DNA of 64,000 nucleotides from Bactericera cockerelli. Taxonomy: Eukaryota > Arthropoda > Insecta > Hemiptera > Triozidae. The stretch lies in contig CM044961.1 in the NCBI GenBank assembly GCA_024516035.1, forward strand, positions 990,020 through 1,054,019. The letters run 5' to 3'. Positions 30,555 through 41,831 of the stretch are shown in pieces (position 1 is the first letter of the stretch; every line of letters starts with the position of its first letter). The position numbers and the translations under genes were made by a program. The notes beneath the pieces are model-generated. The model made no database searches. It was not told the DNA's origin and saw only the letters and a program-made list of their open reading frames with translations.

Positions 30555-30706
30555 CAGCCGAACGTAGATATAGGAGGAAAGCGATTTCTATTTTCCAAGT
30601 CGAATTTACCTGTGTATAAAGTAAAATAACCTCTTCATAAGAGAAACCTGACTATACGATAAAAAATTTCCGGTCCATTGACTTCTCTTATATCCAGGAT
30701 CGACTG
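30555..30706. mobile_element. pogo/Tigger-like MITE, 152 bp
   Basis: The left end CAGCCGAACGTAGATATAGG and the right end, inverted, CAGTCGATCCTGGATATAAG are flanked by TA on both sides. The CAGTCGA(A/T)CCTGGATATAA terminus is characteristic of pogo/Tigger-type elements. Fragments of the same sequence (CTCTTATATCCAGGTTTCTC type) occur at about 60330-60415, 61438-61470 and 61960-62010. Confidence 0.6.
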
Positions 30707-30968
30707 TATTATTTTTTAATTTTTTAATTTCCTTAACCTAAAGGAAAATCATTCCAAACGAATCACGTCATGGCACGCACCACCACTGGATTCTTATTTC
30801 TTGAAATAAAATTGATTGTGTGCGTATTCTCATTTTTAAGCGTTTTAGAAAGTGTTTCTTTTTTATTTTCTCTCGAGATGAGCGTGCTGAGAGCGTTTTA
30901 TATTCTGTTTTACAGCGCCGTTTCTACTCTCACTTAGCGCTTTTACTTTATTGATCTGGAGAAATGTA
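30707..30968. other. AT-rich stretch
   Basis: Nothing recognised. A (TAA)n microsatellite at 30968-30987 marks the tail of the following inverted SINE. Confidence 0.35.
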
Positions 30969-30999
30969 TAATAATAATAATAATAATATCGTCTTATTT

Positions 31000-31187
31000 A
31001 TACTGCCCGATTAGGACTTTTAAAGTCCCATTTTTCCAGCAGTCAGTCCAAGACATATTATTATGTTGTAAAAATCCCAAAAGGGAGGATAACTTGTCTT
31101 GTTCCGGCTGGGTTTCGAGCCCGCGACCTCTGGAATCTCTGGATTCACAGAGTGCCGCCTTTACCACTAAGCTACCTGGACAGACTA
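31000..31187 (-). mobile_element. tRNA-derived SINE, family E
   Basis: On the minus strand: GGTAGCTTAGTGGTAAAGGC, GGCACTCTGTGAATCCAGAG, B-box GGGCTCGAAACCC, GGATTTTTACAACATAATAA and the CAGTATAAATAAGACG end next to (TTA)n. Confidence 0.8.
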
Positions 31188-31194
31188 ATGAATG

Positions 31195-31345
31195 TAGAGT
31201 GTGTATCGAACCCAGGTGCGTGCAATGCCTAACTCACTCGGCCACGGTAACTAATAATAATAACACTCTATAGTGGAAGTTAACCACCAGGCGAGGTTAA
31301 TGCTCAAAGCATTTTCTACCACCTTACCCTCACTATTCCTAGAAC
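31195..31345 (-). mobile_element. Two SINE fragments: family C head next to family D 3' end
   Basis: 31195-31253 (inverted) has GTTACCGTGGCCGAGTGAGT and B-box GGGTTCGATAC, a family C head. 31262-31345 (inverted) carries the D tail GCTTTGAGCATTAACCTCGC, CTGGTGGTTAACTTCCACTA and TATTATTA. The order on the minus strand is D tail then C head. Confidence 0.55.
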
Positions 31346-31719
31346 AATACTATTGTTGATGCAGTGTTGGAATACATTCGCTCTATTATGATAGCAAAAA
31401 ACAACATAAATATAGCACGCTGAATACAAACACCATCATTCTTGCGAATCTTGGGAACTAAATGATAAAAATGCAAAAAAAATGAGAAAAATATAGTGTT
31501 GACTTGGAAGTGCACTTTAATATTGTTATAAACACAGCTTATTCTAATAAACTCTATGCAAAAGCTAGAAATATCTTATTTTTGTGTAAAAATAATTTAT
31601 ATAAAGTAAATATTCTTCGACATTATATTTTTTTTTCATTTTCTGTTTATGCAGAAGACTATCTATTCTCTTCTGCGCGAAAGGGAGGAACGCTTTTTTT
31701 ATTTCCATTATTTAATAGC
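31346..31719. other. AT-rich stretch
   Basis: No supported feature; AT-biased frames only. Confidence 0.4.
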
Positions 31720-31866
31720 GAGGTCAACAACCTTGATCGATAAGGCGGCGGACTTTGAATCTGGAGGTCGGTGGTTCAAATCCCGGTTTCAGCGTGGATT
31801 TAGAGAAGCTAGTTTGAGTAGTTGTGACATCACGGAAGTGATTAACACAAAAATGATAACTTAATA
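31720..31866 (+). mobile_element. tRNA-derived SINE, family G
   Basis: CTTGATCGATAAGGCGGCGG, B-box GGTGGTTCAAATCCC, then CGTGGATTTAGAGAAGC, GAGTAGTTGTGACATCACG and GAAGTGATTAACACA. Confidence 0.75.
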
Positions 31867-32510
31867 GCAAAGTCATTCGAGACAGAATATTGACATTAAG
31901 TTTGTTAGTGCCATAAAGAGAGAGAGAGAGACAATTTTATTTTCGTTAGAGCTGCCTGTCACAGAGGTAAGTGTAAACTTTTTTTAATCTAAACTATACG
32001 ACATAATTTAAAACTTAAAAAAAAATTAAAGTGTAAAGGAAATTGTTTTTCCCGAACTAATTCACACACATAGGGGCTGTTGAAATTTAATAAAAATATT
32101 TAAAGCCAAAAGTGAGTGAAATTTTTAATTTATAATTGGAAATTTTCATTTATATTTGGAAATTTTCATTGACTATGATATTCATGTACATCTAATACAA
32201 CTTCTCACTTTTCTGTTTATACTGATATGAGGACAAGATTAATATGTGTATTTACATTTATCCCGTCTACACCTTTTGAATACGACTTTCCTGATATATT
32301 ATGTGTTTCGTTTTTTTCAGTTCTTGAAAGAAGAATATCTTAGAATGTTGGTTGTTGTAATAATGTTGTTTCTATCTTTTCATGTATTCAGTCAATTTTG
32401 GGTGAACAGGACTTGTGTAAGCAGGAAACTGGAAAAAATTCGTGATCTTCTATAACAAGAAATTATTGTTGCGCCTCATCTCAGAAATTTTTCTCACTTT
32501 AATTTCCCAA
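31867..32510. other. AT-rich stretch
   Basis: Nothing recognisable apart from (GA)7 at 31919-31932. Confidence 0.4.
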
Positions 32511-32650
32511 ATCTGACTTGAATATTAGGGTAAAGAACACTCCTGATTGGTTATTTGAACGAAATTTGACAGTTGAATGGGAGATTTTGAGATTGATTTC
32601 TGAAACGAGGTTCTAGCCTTCGTTCCAGAAACACTCTCTACTCTCATAAT

Positions 32651-32756
32651 CCCCAAATCTCCCTTTCAACCGTCACACAACGGAATCTGATTGCTTAATT
32701 TGAACACAATAACCAATCAAAATGCGTTGTGTGACGGTTGAAAGAGAGATTTGGGG
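32651..32756. repeat. Near-perfect 32-bp inverted repeat with 42-bp spacer
   Basis: The left arm (32651-32682, CCCCAAATCT...CACACAACG) and the right arm (32725-32756) are complementary with one mismatch. Partial matches extend outwards (TTTCTGAAACGAGG / TTTCTGAAGTGAGG, in direct orientation), so it may be the core of a foldback MITE. Confidence 0.7.
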
Positions 32757-32856
32757 ATTTTGACGTTGAGAGAGATTTCTGAAGTGAGGTCTTTGTGCTT
32801 CATGGTCCCTTAAGTTCCTCTTTATACAGGTTCTACTTTATATTATTTTCGACTGA

Positions 32857-32970
32857 TTGACTCAGCTCAATGGCACTACCAAGTCTAGGGTGGTGGGGAG
32901 ACCGTCCATTGCAATACAGCGCGGGAATGCGGCTAGTGTGCTGGGCACACTTCAACTTGTGCTAGTATTT
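32857..32970 (+). pseudogene. 3' remnant of the same retroelement family as 36104-38162
   Basis: The frame reads RPSIAIQRGNAASVLGTL, which corresponds to RLSFAVQRGNVASVLSTL at the C-terminus of the reverse-transcriptase element at 36104-38162. Only about 20-25 codons are recognisable. It is an independent, more diverged fragment. Confidence 0.6.
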
Positions 32971-34572
32971 ACTATGTGTTTTACTGTTAATAAAATCTTA
33001 CGTTTTTCCAACTCTATTCTGATATTTTCAATTTGTTTTTAGATTTCAGGAGCAAACCATTTTCAAGAAGCTCTATATAAAAATTTCCATTGATTCTTGT
33101 TTTTCTTTTCCAGGTGCCATGGAGGCTAGAACTTATGTTTTACAGTGCAAACAGTTTTGCTTTTTAAATTTCAATACATTTTACTAATAATTCTTATTTT
33201 TTAGATTTCTATTTACTGTGGCAGGGTTTATTATAAATTTTTATTTTAGTATACAAACATTTTTACATTGTTAACGTTACATTTTATTACTAATTATTTT
33301 TTTTTAGGTTTTTCTTTATTGTGGCAGAGTTTTCAACTTATATTTGATGTACTTGTGTGAATTTAATAATGAGAAACAGAATTTTTGTACGTAATTTTTG
33401 TTACAAGTCTTTGTTAAATATTCTGGACAATTGCACAATCATAAGTACTATAGTTTGAATTGAGAGTTCAAATATATGTAGACCCATTTTTTTAATCAAT
33501 AAAGGCCAGATATTATTATGAAGACTTTGCTAACTGTGCATTTTTATGTTAATTCCCGCTTTAACTCAACACATTGTTAATTGTAAATATTTTTTTTTTA
33601 ACTTCACTATTTTAGATAATTATTGTTGTTCCTTTTAAGCTTCTTTTTGCTAAACATACTAAATTGAATATCTAAATCTTTAATAATTTTCCCATGTCAT
33701 TCTGTAACGTATGTGGGTGCTTGTAAGCACTATCGTTTGAATTTCGAGAGTTGGAACTACACAAAAATGTCAAAGTCGTAAAGAGAAGTGAAGTCGTAAA
33801 GTTGTCTTTTACGAGTGTTCGAAAAAAAAATCATCTCTTTGTTGAATACAGAGGAAAAGTACGATAAGAGATCACTATCTTTGAGTTTTTTTTTTTTATC
33901 ATATTACGACTACATTATTTTACACCAAAATAGAATTTTATTAATATGCAATACAAAAGATAGGTATCGGATGATATTAAAAATTACAATTCACTGATGA
34001 TCAATATCACTGACTTGTAATTTGAATTGAGTTTCACAATTATTACACCTCTGAAGAGTTCAAGTGGGTAGAAATCCCACTACACCACTGGATCGAGGTT
34101 TTTGGGAGACTTTAAAAAAATAGTTTCCACGTCCCATTTTGTGACATTTAGTGACTTACATAACAACATTCGTGCCTCCCTCCTTGCTCCCCCGGCGCTG
34201 ACCGGCAGCTTTGATTCCTGCGGCAGAAGCTAATAGCTCTTCTACTCAACAATAAAATCTAGATAATCAAATCCACATGATGTGGAATCTTATACAAGCT
34301 TTTATATATACTCAGAGCGACCGAACGGTCTATTGACATTAAAGACATTAAATAAATGACGTTAAAGCGATAAAAAAAAAAAAGTTTCCTGATTTTTTTA
34401 AAAATATACATAAAGCGTTTGCTTTGATCTCCACTAATTCGTGCAATGCACACTTACAACAACATAAACAAAAATCACATCTCTTCTAGTTTAACGCCGA
34501 TGTTTCTGTCAGGTATTGCTACGATCGGAATTCTGTATTCCAATTTAAGTGTAACTGCAGTCAGTAGCAAAA
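32971..34572. other. AT-rich stretch
   Basis: Loose direct repeats (TTTTTTAG(A/G)TTT...TTTA(C/T)TGTGGCAG(G/A)GTTT at about 33200 and 33302) are the only structure. CACTACACCACTGGATCGAGG at 34077 and GAGCGACCGAACGGTC at 34315 do not belong to any family I can name. No coding signal. Confidence 0.4.
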
Positions 34573-34735
34573 GCCGACCCCTGTCGCTCAGTGGTTAAGG
34601 GCATTGATTGCTGTCCCGGGTTCGAATCCTGGCCGGAGCGGAAAATTCTAACCAAGTTTTTCCGTTTCCGGAATGGCATGGATCTAAAGGTAAAGTGCCA
34701 TGAAGTAATGCGAAAGCGGTTCCGGGGCACAACTA
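34573..34735 (+). mobile_element. tRNA-derived SINE, family F, full length
   Basis: CCTGTCGCTCAGTGGTTAAG, B-box CGGGTTCGAATCCTGGCC, body GGAGCGGAAAATTCTAACCA, GTTTCCGGAATGGCATGG and GCGAAAGCGGTTCCGGGGC. A 5-bp deletion sits between the boxes compared with 3854-3985. Confidence 0.8.
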
Positions 34736-34825
34736 AAAAATAAAAAAGGATTTTTTATTTATTGTTGGTTTACCTTACGATACAATGTTCTTATATCTAG
34801 CCTTGAAAAAAAAACCTTCTTAAAA

Positions 34826-35014
34826 TTCCGGAGAGAGCCTCCCCCTGATTGTCAGTGTGGAGTTCTACTAACGACATTACACATCTTAGATTGCCCTATT
34901 CTTGCCCCTATTCGCGCATCCCTACCCACTCCTCCTTCTCTTGAGGATAACAAAGACGGGATTGACTCCCTAATGTTATACCTCAAGAGATCTCATTTAT
35001 TTAGAAAGATCTAA
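34826..35014 (+). pseudogene. LINE ORF2 C-terminal remnant
   Basis: The open frame ends at a TAA (35012-35014). It contains PPPDCQCGVLLTTLHILDCP (a C-x-C-x7-H-x3-C zinc-binding motif, then CP). After a hydrophilic stretch it finishes LMLYLKRSHLFRKI. A terminal CCHC-like motif followed by a short Leu/Arg-rich tail is typical of Jockey/I/CR1-type LINE proteins. The 5' part is missing. The tandem array that follows begins inside the last codons. Confidence 0.65.
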
Positions 35015-35323
35015 ACTTGTAAACGTTGCGAATGACCATCGATGTTATACCTCAAGAGGTCTCATTTATTTAGAAAGATCTAAACTTGGAAACGGTGCGA
35101 ATGACCATCGATGTTATACCTCAAAAGATCTCATTTATTTAGAAAGATCTAAACTTGTAAACGTTGCGAATGACCATCGATGTTATACCTCAAGAGATCT
35201 CATTTATTTAGAAAGATCTAAACTTGTAAACGTTGCGAATGACCATCGATGTTATACCTCAAGAGATCTCATTTATTTAGAAAGATCTAAACTTGGAAAC
35301 GGTGCGAATGACCATCGATGTTA
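34973..35323 (+). repeat. 69-bp tandem repeat (5 copies) from LINE stop codon into 3' UTR
   Basis: Starts of ATGTTATACCTCAAGAG fall at 34973, 35042, 35111, 35180 and 35249, with a partial sixth at 35318, exactly 69 bp apart. The first unit contains the LINE's last 13 codons and stop. Two variant types alternate (TTGTAAACGTTGCG versus TTGGAAACGGTGCG). An A-rich tail (A run from 35334) follows. Confidence 0.9.
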
Positions 35324-35413
35324 AAGCACACACAAAAAAAAAAAAAAAAAAAAAAAAAAAAACATAAAAAAATCCAACTCTCAAAATTCAAACTCCGGCG
35401 GTGGCGGTGGACG

Positions 35414-35448
35414 CTACTAACGGGTCCTATGACTGATGTGTCCTCTAG
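35414..35448 (+). promoter_or_regulatory. Intron 3' end: branch site and splice acceptor
   Basis: CTACTAAC (35414-35421) is an optimal branch-point sequence, 28 bp before TGTCCTCTAG (AG at 35447-35448). The downstream exon is receptor coding sequence. Confidence 0.7.
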
Positions 35449-35629
35449 CGCGGACGGTAATTTCGAGGTGACCCTGGCCACCAAGGCCACTATCTACTAT
35501 CAGGGCCTGGTCGAGTGGAAGCCGCCCGCGATCTACAAGTCGTCGTGCGAGATTGACGTCGAGTACTTTCCGTTCGACGAGCAGACGTGCGTGCTCAAGT
35601 TCGGCAGCTGGACGTACGATGGATTCAAG
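35449..35629 (+). CDS. Nicotinic acetylcholine receptor subunit, one internal exon
   Basis: This 181-bp exon encodes part of the extracellular ligand-binding domain of a pentameric cation channel acting at cholinergic synapses. It reads [18 protein letters not shown], then [14 protein letters not shown], followed by the signature Cys-loop [15 protein letters not shown] (13 residues between the cysteines, including FPFD) and [11 protein letters not shown]. Insect nAChR subunits have this segment almost word for word. The exon begins with the third base of a codon after TCCTCTAG and ends AAG before GTAGAC, a usable donor. It is GC-rich compared with its surroundings, as expected for constrained coding DNA. 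No other exon of the gene was found in the window, so introns must be long on at least one side. The subunit type cannot be settled from one exon; an alpha or the alpha8/beta2-like class fits best. Confidence 0.93.
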
Positions 35630-36103
35630 GTAGACACGAAAGTGTATCTTCTGTCTGTCCCTTCTTCTATCTCTCTCCCCCGGAGGGATTCACGGGTGTT
35701 CGGGAACGACCGCGGATGATTGTTGAACTTTTTGAATAGTTTTTTTTTTTTTTTTTTTTTTCATCTAGGCAATTTAACCAGATATTATGTATGGTCGTTC
35801 GTACCAATCCTCAAAAATATTTTTTTATTCTTATTTTATCACTTCTGGTAATTTCTGATATTGGGAAATAGCCAATATTATATATTTTTTTGTTAGGAAA
35901 TTCCAATATTTTTATTGGAAATGCTCTTTTTTTTAATTACAAATACTTTATTCATATTGCTCCAAAAAGAGTCCCTTTTTTGCTGGCAGTTTAAACAAAG
36001 TCTTGTTTATTGGTAATAACATACAAATATAAATACAATAGTTATCATAATTTGGTTTGATTGAGTTTAAACCAAACTGGATAATTTTATTTCTGCTGGA
36101 ACT
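35630..36103. other. Intronic sequence after the receptor exon
   Basis: It starts with the donor GTAGAC. A T-run is at 35739-35761, and a fragment (35758-35815, GGCAATTTAACCAGATATTA, GGTCGTTCGTACCAATCC) pairs with 13552-13676. The remainder is AT-rich. Confidence 0.5.
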
Positions 36104-38162
36104 AAATCGCACTCAACGAACCAAACCCAATTACTCACCATTGCTATGAGAGGAAATCTTCCTGAATCAGTGTGCCCGGTAATTTATGGGGCTAGCCTTA
36201 CAGCTTTGTTAAAACCTGACAATAATATTAGACCTATTGCTGTTGGCAACGTTTTTCGTAGGATGCTAGGAAAAATTGTTAGCAAGAGACTAATGATCCC
36301 ATTAGGCAACATTTTAAGACCTCAACAGCTAGGTTATGGAACCCCAAATGGAGCAGAGACAGTTGTGCATGCTGCTAGATATTTTTTGGAAAAAGGAAAT
36401 AATTTAGTTTTACTTAAACTCGATTTTAGAAATGCTTTTAACGAAATTTTTAGAGACAAACTTCTACATGAAGTCAAAGATTTCTTCCCGGAATATTTTA
36501 ATTTCATCAATCAAATGTATAGACCCCTCCTTCTTACTTTACCAAAATGAAACCATTCTATCAGCTCAAGGTGTTCAACAAGGTGACCCTTTGGGTAGTT
36601 TACTTTTCTGTGTGAATATTCACAAACTAATAATATCTTTAAAATCTCCGCTGAATATGTGGTATCTAGATGATGGCACCTTGGGTGGTTCACTTAACGA
36701 CGTGTTGGAGGACATGGAAAAAATTTCAAATATAGGAGCTTCACTAGGTTTAACTTTGAACACCAAAAAATGTGAAATTTTCATTAAACATGATAGCCCA
36801 AGCATGCGCAAAAGTCTAACAGAATCAATTAGAAACAAATTTCCAGACATAATATTCCCCAGCCCTGAAAACTTAAATCTCCTTGGTTCCCCAATCTTTC
36901 CAGAAGGAATATCTCCATCCTTTGACCAAAAAAATGAAAAAATAGAGCTTCTTATTAAAAGGCTTGAAAACCTTCGTGCTCATCATGCGCTGTACTTGCT
37001 CAAAAACTGCCTAAGCATACCAAAACTTTTATATTTACTAAGAACGTGTAAAACATGGGAATTTGGACAGTCTAATTTGAAAAAGTTTGATGAAATGATT
37101 AGACAATCATTAGAAAATATTTTAAATGTGAGACTAGAAGGTTCATCATGGCAACAAGCAACTCTGCCAGTAAAGATGGGAGGTTTAGGCATCCGACTAA
37201 CAGAAGACATTGCGTTACCCGCCTTCTTGGCTTCTTTGAATTCTGTTTCTGTCTGGATGTCTCTTATCATCCCATCCTTCTGTCAAAGCAATGTCATGAT
37301 GAACTCTTTGGAAAAATGGAAACAAGTTAGTACCTTAGATACTCCTCCAAATTCAAACTTTCAGAAAGATTGGGATTCACCTCTTATTGAACAAAAATAT
37401 GACAATTTAATTTCAACTGCATCTCCTCGGGACAAAGCTAGAATTATGGGTTTAGGATCTAAGGAATCGGGTGCTTGGATACAAGCAATGCCAATTGCAA
37501 ATGTAGGATGTCTCTTGGACAATACCTCTTTACGCGTTGCAGTAGCCTTAAGATTAGGTGCGGAAATATGCCAAGCACATACATGCCATTGTGGAATGGA
37601 AGTCGATAAGACAGGACAGCATGGGTTAAGTTGCAACAAAAGTGGGGGTAGGTATTCACGCCATAACGAACTAAACCAAACTCTCAAACGTGCCTTGGGA
37701 TCTTGTCATATTCCATCGGTTCTTGAACCATCAGGTCTATTCAGACAAGACGGCAAAAGACCGGATGGTATGACATTGGTCCCATGGAAACGGGGGAGGC
37801 AAATGGTTTGGGACGCGACATGCGTAGATACCCTAGCCAACAGCAATATGAGTTACTCTCTAAGAGGTAGAGGTGAAACAGCCAAACAAGCGGAACTAAA
37901 AAAGTGCCTGAAATATAAAGACCTACAAAATCTCTATTATTTCATTCCCTTCGCCGTCGAAACCTTTGGCTCTTTTGGTCCAAGTGCTTTGGAAATGTTT
38001 AATAGCATATCCAAAACCTTGGTCCTTGAGACGAAGGACAGACGCGCCGGGGAATATTTCAGGCAACGGCTTAGTTTCGCTGTTCAGAGAGGTAATGTTG
38101 CCTCAGTGCTGAGCACACTGCCTCGGGAAGATGTCCTGGGCGAAGTCTTTTATATTTTGTAA
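36104..38162 (+). pseudogene. Non-LTR reverse transcriptase element with PD-(D/E)XK-like C-terminus, one frameshift
   Basis: A reverse transcriptase occupies two overlapping frames. The first (to about 36530) has VCPVIYGASLTALLKPD, NNIRPIAVGNVFRRM and motif A LLKLDFRNAFN. The second (from about 36525 to the stop at 38160) has motif B GVQQGDPLG, motif C WYLDDG, then a thumb region. Its C-terminus has C-x-C-x9-H-x3-C, RHNELNQTL, DGKRPDG and MVWDAT. RHN, then PD, then D about 15 residues on, fits the restriction-like endonuclease of R2-type elements; this assignment is inference. One base change in AGACCCCTCCTTCTTAC breaks the frame, and apart from that there is no stop over about 2 kb. The 5' end is truncated, with no N-terminal zinc fingers. 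Insertion is in the receptor gene's sense direction, presumably within its intron. Confidence 0.8.
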
Positions 38163-41100
38163 AAATAATACATAAATTTCATTTAGTGTGGCATTCATAC
38201 ATAATCCAATAGCTCTTGGGTTATGCATGTAATATAAAGTTAACAATAGGACCAATCCGTTAATTAAAAATGTAATCCAGAAATTGAGATTATCTCAAAT
38301 TGTTAAATTTAATACCTAAGTATTATTTTGATCATTTTAGTGGAAATTGATAGCAAAATCTCTATATATAAATGAGAATCATTGAATAAGAAAGAGATGA
38401 CTTTGTTGTTGTTTTTTTACAGTAAAAATTAGAGAATCATTTTTTTTTTTTGGACTTGAGTAAAATATTTTTATCATATGGATGCTCATAACAATTGATA
38501 TCTTCAGTTTCATTGGAATATGGTATCAATTTTATTTCGAGAGATTTTCCTCACAAATTTAATTTCATTCGAATTTTTAATCAAGAAATCGCTGAAATCA
38601 TCGAAAAAATTTGACTTCTTTTTTTTTTGCCAAGACAAAGAAAATCTAAGAGCTATAATCTTTTTAAAAATTAAAATGATTTACTTACATTTTAAATGAT
38701 TTGATTTCAACTAAGTAAACAATTTTTCAGAAGAAATAAAAAAAAAGACATAACTTAAAATTAAAAAGAACTTAAAATGTAATAAATTTAAAAGAATGTT
38801 AGAGTTTAATTTTTATCTCTACTGTCTACAAAAAGTATCATCTTTCACAAAATTTATTTTTACATATAACACATCCATTGAAGTTTGTATACTTGGTCCA
38901 TACCACTGACATGTGGTAATGTTCCAAGCATACAGGCTGCATTGCCGCTTTGAATCGCTATGGATATTCTCTGCAACAAAAATTCTAATTCAACAATTTT
39001 TATCAATCTTTATTTACAATTTTTTATATACAGGTGCAGTCAAAAGGTAATTCTTTGGCGCTTTCACAAAATATTTTACAAAACTAATAAACTATTCTAA
39101 ATCAAGTTCAACAATCATTTGTGTTATTGTTAACCTGACTCCTGGAGGTATTGTAAACTTGACTTCATTTAGCGGATTCTGACCTTCTATAGCGTTTGTT
39201 TACCTTCCCTTAACACTTTGTTAAACCTGTTGTCATGGTGAGGCAGAGGTGGCTATTCGGGTGGTGTCGTTTTATACTCGACGGATTTAATTAATATAAG
39301 AACACGAAAATTAACAAACCAAAAATAAAGACTTTAAAAAAAGTAAACTGAAACTTTAGGTTTTTACTTAGACTTGCTTATTGATATACATAGACATGTT
39401 GTAAGAAAGAACATTTGATTGCCTACATTTTCTCATCAAAACTACTATCTTCTAATGCGTCTTGAAGTTCAAAATAAATGTACAATGTACTGGTATGTTC
39501 AATTGTTCAGAAAGATATGCATATTTAAATAATACTCACCTACATTTTCTAAGTAACGTTATGTTGAAAATATTTGATTCTTTTCAAAAGTTTGATTTCT
39601 TTGAAGAGCAACACTTATTTTTAAATATTGTAATGTATTATCATTTATTAAAAAAAAAAAACAAAAATAATCATTATTTTCAGTATAATTATCAAATACA
39701 CCCTATCACAAACATATAACGTTTACTAATCTTTCCATTTTTCTTTTAAAATGCTTAAAATAAATCTCAATTCACAATTATACTTCTAATAATCTGATTT
39801 CTAATTAGGTTAGGACGTAAGATCTTTAATTCATGATACACCACCCCATAGCCACTTTTATCCACCAGATATTTACAAGGATTTTCATTTTTTCGCTGTA
39901 CATATAGCTCTATCACTGTAATTTGTACCTATATTTTTATATTGTAATTATATTTAAATTTTATTTACAAAATGTAAAAAATCAGTAGTTCAGTAAAATG
40001 GTCTCATTTTTGTACAGAAACTTACACCCTTTATTTTCAATTAATTAGATATGTACTACCTATTTTGTATCTACTTATATTCTAATTTTCTTTCAAATTT
40101 ATAATATGTTTTTTACTTTAATTCTTTCTATCTTTGATGAAAAAACCATAATTTATAGTGTACCATATTTTAATTTTTATTATGAATAAATTTTATTAAT
40201 TGAAAAAAATAGCGAATAATTATAATTCTAAATAATCAAAAATACTAAAATATTATACCATATAAATGGTATGATATTAGAAAACCATTCAATAATCACT
40301 TGATTTGTTCAATTCAATATAAACGATATTTTTCAATACTTAGAAGATTTTCATTTTCAGAGCACTTGATTTTTTTAAAACCTACTAAACTGAAGTTCTT
40401 CTTCATACTTGAAAAAAAAAAAAACGCTCAAAATGAAACTTATGTCATTATATCATGAAAAATTCTACAAGATTGCAGAACAAGATTTCCAACTTTGAAA
40501 TGAGCCCCAAGAGTGTAATAACTCCAATTTTTGTTTTTAGTTGATCATTTTCTTTCGTCGTTTTTTTTTGACGAATTTTTAAACCTCAGAGACTTATGTC
40601 AAATTTTTATTTCACGAAAAAAGCAATTGCAATTTTCGTTCAATGGATTTTTTTGTCATTATAGAGGTAGGTATTTAAAATTTATTTAAAATTTCCTTCA
40701 GATTTCAAAGATTTATTCTATTGTTTTTTAAAATGATTATTACTAAAAACTAAGAAAGTGTTAAACAATTTTGTGTGAAAATTTAGTATGACCTCAAGTG
40801 CCAATGTAAAGCAGGTAGCAATATTGTAGAACTTCTCAACATGTTCCTATGTGACGTCAAATGTTAACACTTAATATTTTTTCTCTAGGAGTCACAACCT
40901 TATTTTTATTAATCAAGACCTTATTATCAGTTTTTTTTTTCAAGGTAAAATATGTATAAATATATTTTATACATATTTGGCACGGTATACTTCACACAAT
41001 TTTTTTACATGGTTTGAGGATATTGTTTTAGACTGTTGTTTTTTTTAAATTTATTTTTTATTCCTGCTACTCTTTAGTTTGAATTATAGAGGTGGTGATG

Positions 41101-41831
41101 AATTATTTGAACAGTGTATTTAACTGCTATGAGGGCGACTTCCTTGGCTATAGTGTTTTCAAGGTGGAAAGGTTTAAAAAAGTGGGTGCCTTTTTAGACC
41201 TAGAGTATCGTTGTTCTTTGAAAACATAGAAGTTTCGGCGGGTTTTGCTGTGGATAGACGATCACTGATAGCATTCTTTTTAAAAATGACACATACAAAC
41301 CAGTGAACTTTATATTTTGATTAGGTAAAATCTCTCACAGCTGAATTAGGGTCTTTGTGTTTAGTTTATCTCTCACTGGTTTCCTAACAAACAAGTTCAC
41401 CACAAACAAGTTAATTTTAATTTTTGTTCATGTTTTGTAAAAAAAATTAAATTAAACTAAATTTTTTTGAGATTACCGTTAAAATATTAATAAATAAAAA
41501 AAATAGTGTGAATAATTATTGCACGTTGTTTTTGCAAATAGTTCGAACCGTTGATGTGTAAAAAACAAAAAGAAATAAATCTGCTGTGCACTTCCCGATT
41601 CTACAGTTTTGCGTAAATTTTACAGTTCTACGTAAATTCTTCAATTTCTTGAATTAAGGACAAGACAGTAGAATAAAGCAATTTTACTGTGCAAGACCTA
41701 AAAATCCCCAACAAAAATGTAAAAAATATTTTATTTAAATTCATGTTAAAACTACCGTGAAAACTTGGCTCATTCTAAGATCTCGTGGCTAGCTTTAAGT
41801 ACTTTTCCAAGAGATTTTAAGATATGCATAT
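38163..41831. other. 3.7-kb AT-rich stretch, one Helitron 5' end
   Basis: At 38359 the sequence TCTCTATATATAAATGAGAA, preceded by A, repeats the 5' end of the Helitron at 8942, but no matching CTAG-hairpin end is evident within 1.5 kb, so it is truncated or diverged. ATACAGGTGCAGTCAAAAGG (39030) could be the end of another element. No coding frames of quality were found; the rest is 75-80% AT by eye. Confidence 0.45.
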
